From contig JAGNHN010000007.1 in assembly GCA_018001695.1 (NCBI GenBank), forward strand, positions 26,757-90,756: a stretch of 64,000 nucleotides of DNA, in the 5' to 3' direction. Origin of the DNA: Lentimicrobiaceae bacterium. Lineage in GTDB: Bacteria > Bacteroidota > Bacteroidia > Bacteroidales > JAGNHN01. The notes beneath the pieces were generated by a model, which was not told the DNA's origin, ran no database searches, and saw only the letters and a program-made list of their open reading frames with translations. Below, one piece after another: positions 63,878 to 64,000 of the stretch (its first letter is position 1; every line of letters starts with the position of its first letter). The position numbers and the translations under genes were made by a program.

Positions 63878-64000
63878 AGGGTGTTCGATTAACTGTGTCA
63901 ATTATACAAAACGTAAATTTGACAAGTTATGGCAAAACAAATTAACTGGGAAGAGTTTAGCAAAGAAGCAGCTAAACAAATCCGATCAGGAAAACCTATA
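63878..64000 (+). mobile_element. Left part of a probable IS256-family insertion sequence
   Basis: From about 63878 the sequence AGGGTGTTCGATTAACTGTG has the look of a terminal inverted repeat, followed at 63929 by a transposase-like start. The right end and partner repeat are outside the window, so the boundary is approximate and inferred. Confidence 0.5.
63929..64000 (+). CDS. IS256-family transposase, N-terminal fragment cut by window end
   Basis: Only 24 codons are visible: it begins MAKQINWEEFSKEAAKQIRS and continues with GKPI. The pattern (basic-polar start, aromatic-Glu-Phe, Lys-Glu-Ala, Gly-Lys-Pro) resembles the N-terminus of IS256-family mutator transposases, which begin with a short helix before the GKDGV-type segment. 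The catalytic DDE part is beyond the window, so identity is moderate. Confidence 0.6.
   Translation, partial: MAKQINWEEFSKEAAKQIRSGKPI

Larger units (their letters stand above)
62974..63928. other. Repeat-rich gene-free region
   Basis: 955 bases with no supported gene. Contents: (GAGGAA) array at 63021-63062; the word CTGTGG at 63101 and its inverted copy ACCACAGAG at 63204; a CGCGGAGGACGCAGAG word near 63398, a type common among dispersed intergenic repeats; a CTCACA/CTCTCA run at 63627-63657; two hairpin structures (63675-63702 and 63740-63774); and a second (GAGGAA) array at 63792-63839. Open frames here encode low-complexity (SLFLFLF or KRKRKR) peptides and are not genes. Confidence 0.75.

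Overview
The window looks like a chromosomal segment of a member of the Bacteroidota (Bacteroidetes). The evidence is a secreted protein with a type IX secretion (T9SS) C-terminal sorting domain, FISUMP-domain and 'LTQGFHQ'-type surface proteins, a DUF2723 membrane glycosyltransferase, and many upstream sites that fit the Bacteroidetes -7 promoter consensus TAnnTTTG. Shine-Dalgarno sequences are mostly weak. No rRNA or marker set allows a genus call. Most of the window is dense housekeeping sequence on both strands with short gaps, and several convergent pairs nearly touch.

Layout. 0-6.4 kb: ClC-type anion transporter, exonuclease III, OmpA-like lipoprotein, DUF2867 SDR protein, phospholipase D/cardiolipin synthase-like protein. 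6.4-9.2 kb: a coupled minus-strand operon of GT2 and GT9 glycosyltransferases and a diacylglycerol kinase-like lipid kinase, probably for envelope glycolipid. 9.3-13.6 kb: TrkA, TrkH and a MATE exporter. 13.7-15.6 kb: methionine/glutamine aminotransferase overlapping an omega-amidase-like nitrilase. 15.7-21.4 kb: a complete seven-subunit Mrp/Mnh cation/proton antiporter operon, A to G. 21.5-25.7 kb: pgk, tatD, type I asparaginase and a second GT9. 25.7-31.4 kb: a SixA-like phosphatase, polyphosphate kinase, exopolyphosphatase and an M3 peptidase lipoprotein. 31.4-33.0 kb: a kelch-like T9SS substrate. 33.4-40.6 kb: ALDH7-type dehydrogenase, glyA, a DCC-family protein, NADP isocitrate dehydrogenase with a mitochondrial-type citrate synthase, YjbQ and an ACP phosphodiesterase. 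40.7-45.2 kb: indolepyruvate oxidoreductase A/B, an M23 peptidase, acyl-ACP thioesterase and tRNA-Gln(CTG). 45.2-52.3 kb: surface and secreted proteins, including a 1699-residue protein with four FISUMP domains preceded by a small protein with two dockerin-like repeats. 52.5-59.5 kb: yicC-gmk-nadD facing the rimP-nusA-infB operon. 59.6-63.0 kb: tRNA-Gln(TTG) and the DUF2723 protein. 63.0-64.0 kb: a repeat-rich gene-free zone ending in the left part of a probable IS256-family insertion sequence cut by the window edge.

Common themes are ion and pH homeostasis (ClC, Trk, Mrp), envelope building (GT2/GT9, lipid kinase, PLD, M23, DUF2723), central carbon metabolism (pgk, icd, citrate synthase, Ior) and core translation/transcription (infB, nusA, rimP, two tRNA-Gln). 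I did not find a defence system, CRISPR array, prophage or biosynthetic cluster. The least-explained parts are the FISUMP/dockerin-like surface gene pair, the repeat zone beside the insertion sequence, the ClC protein with a channel-like residue at the internal proton site, and a few compact regulatory arrangements: near-leaderless starts and inverted repeats between promoter and start codon.
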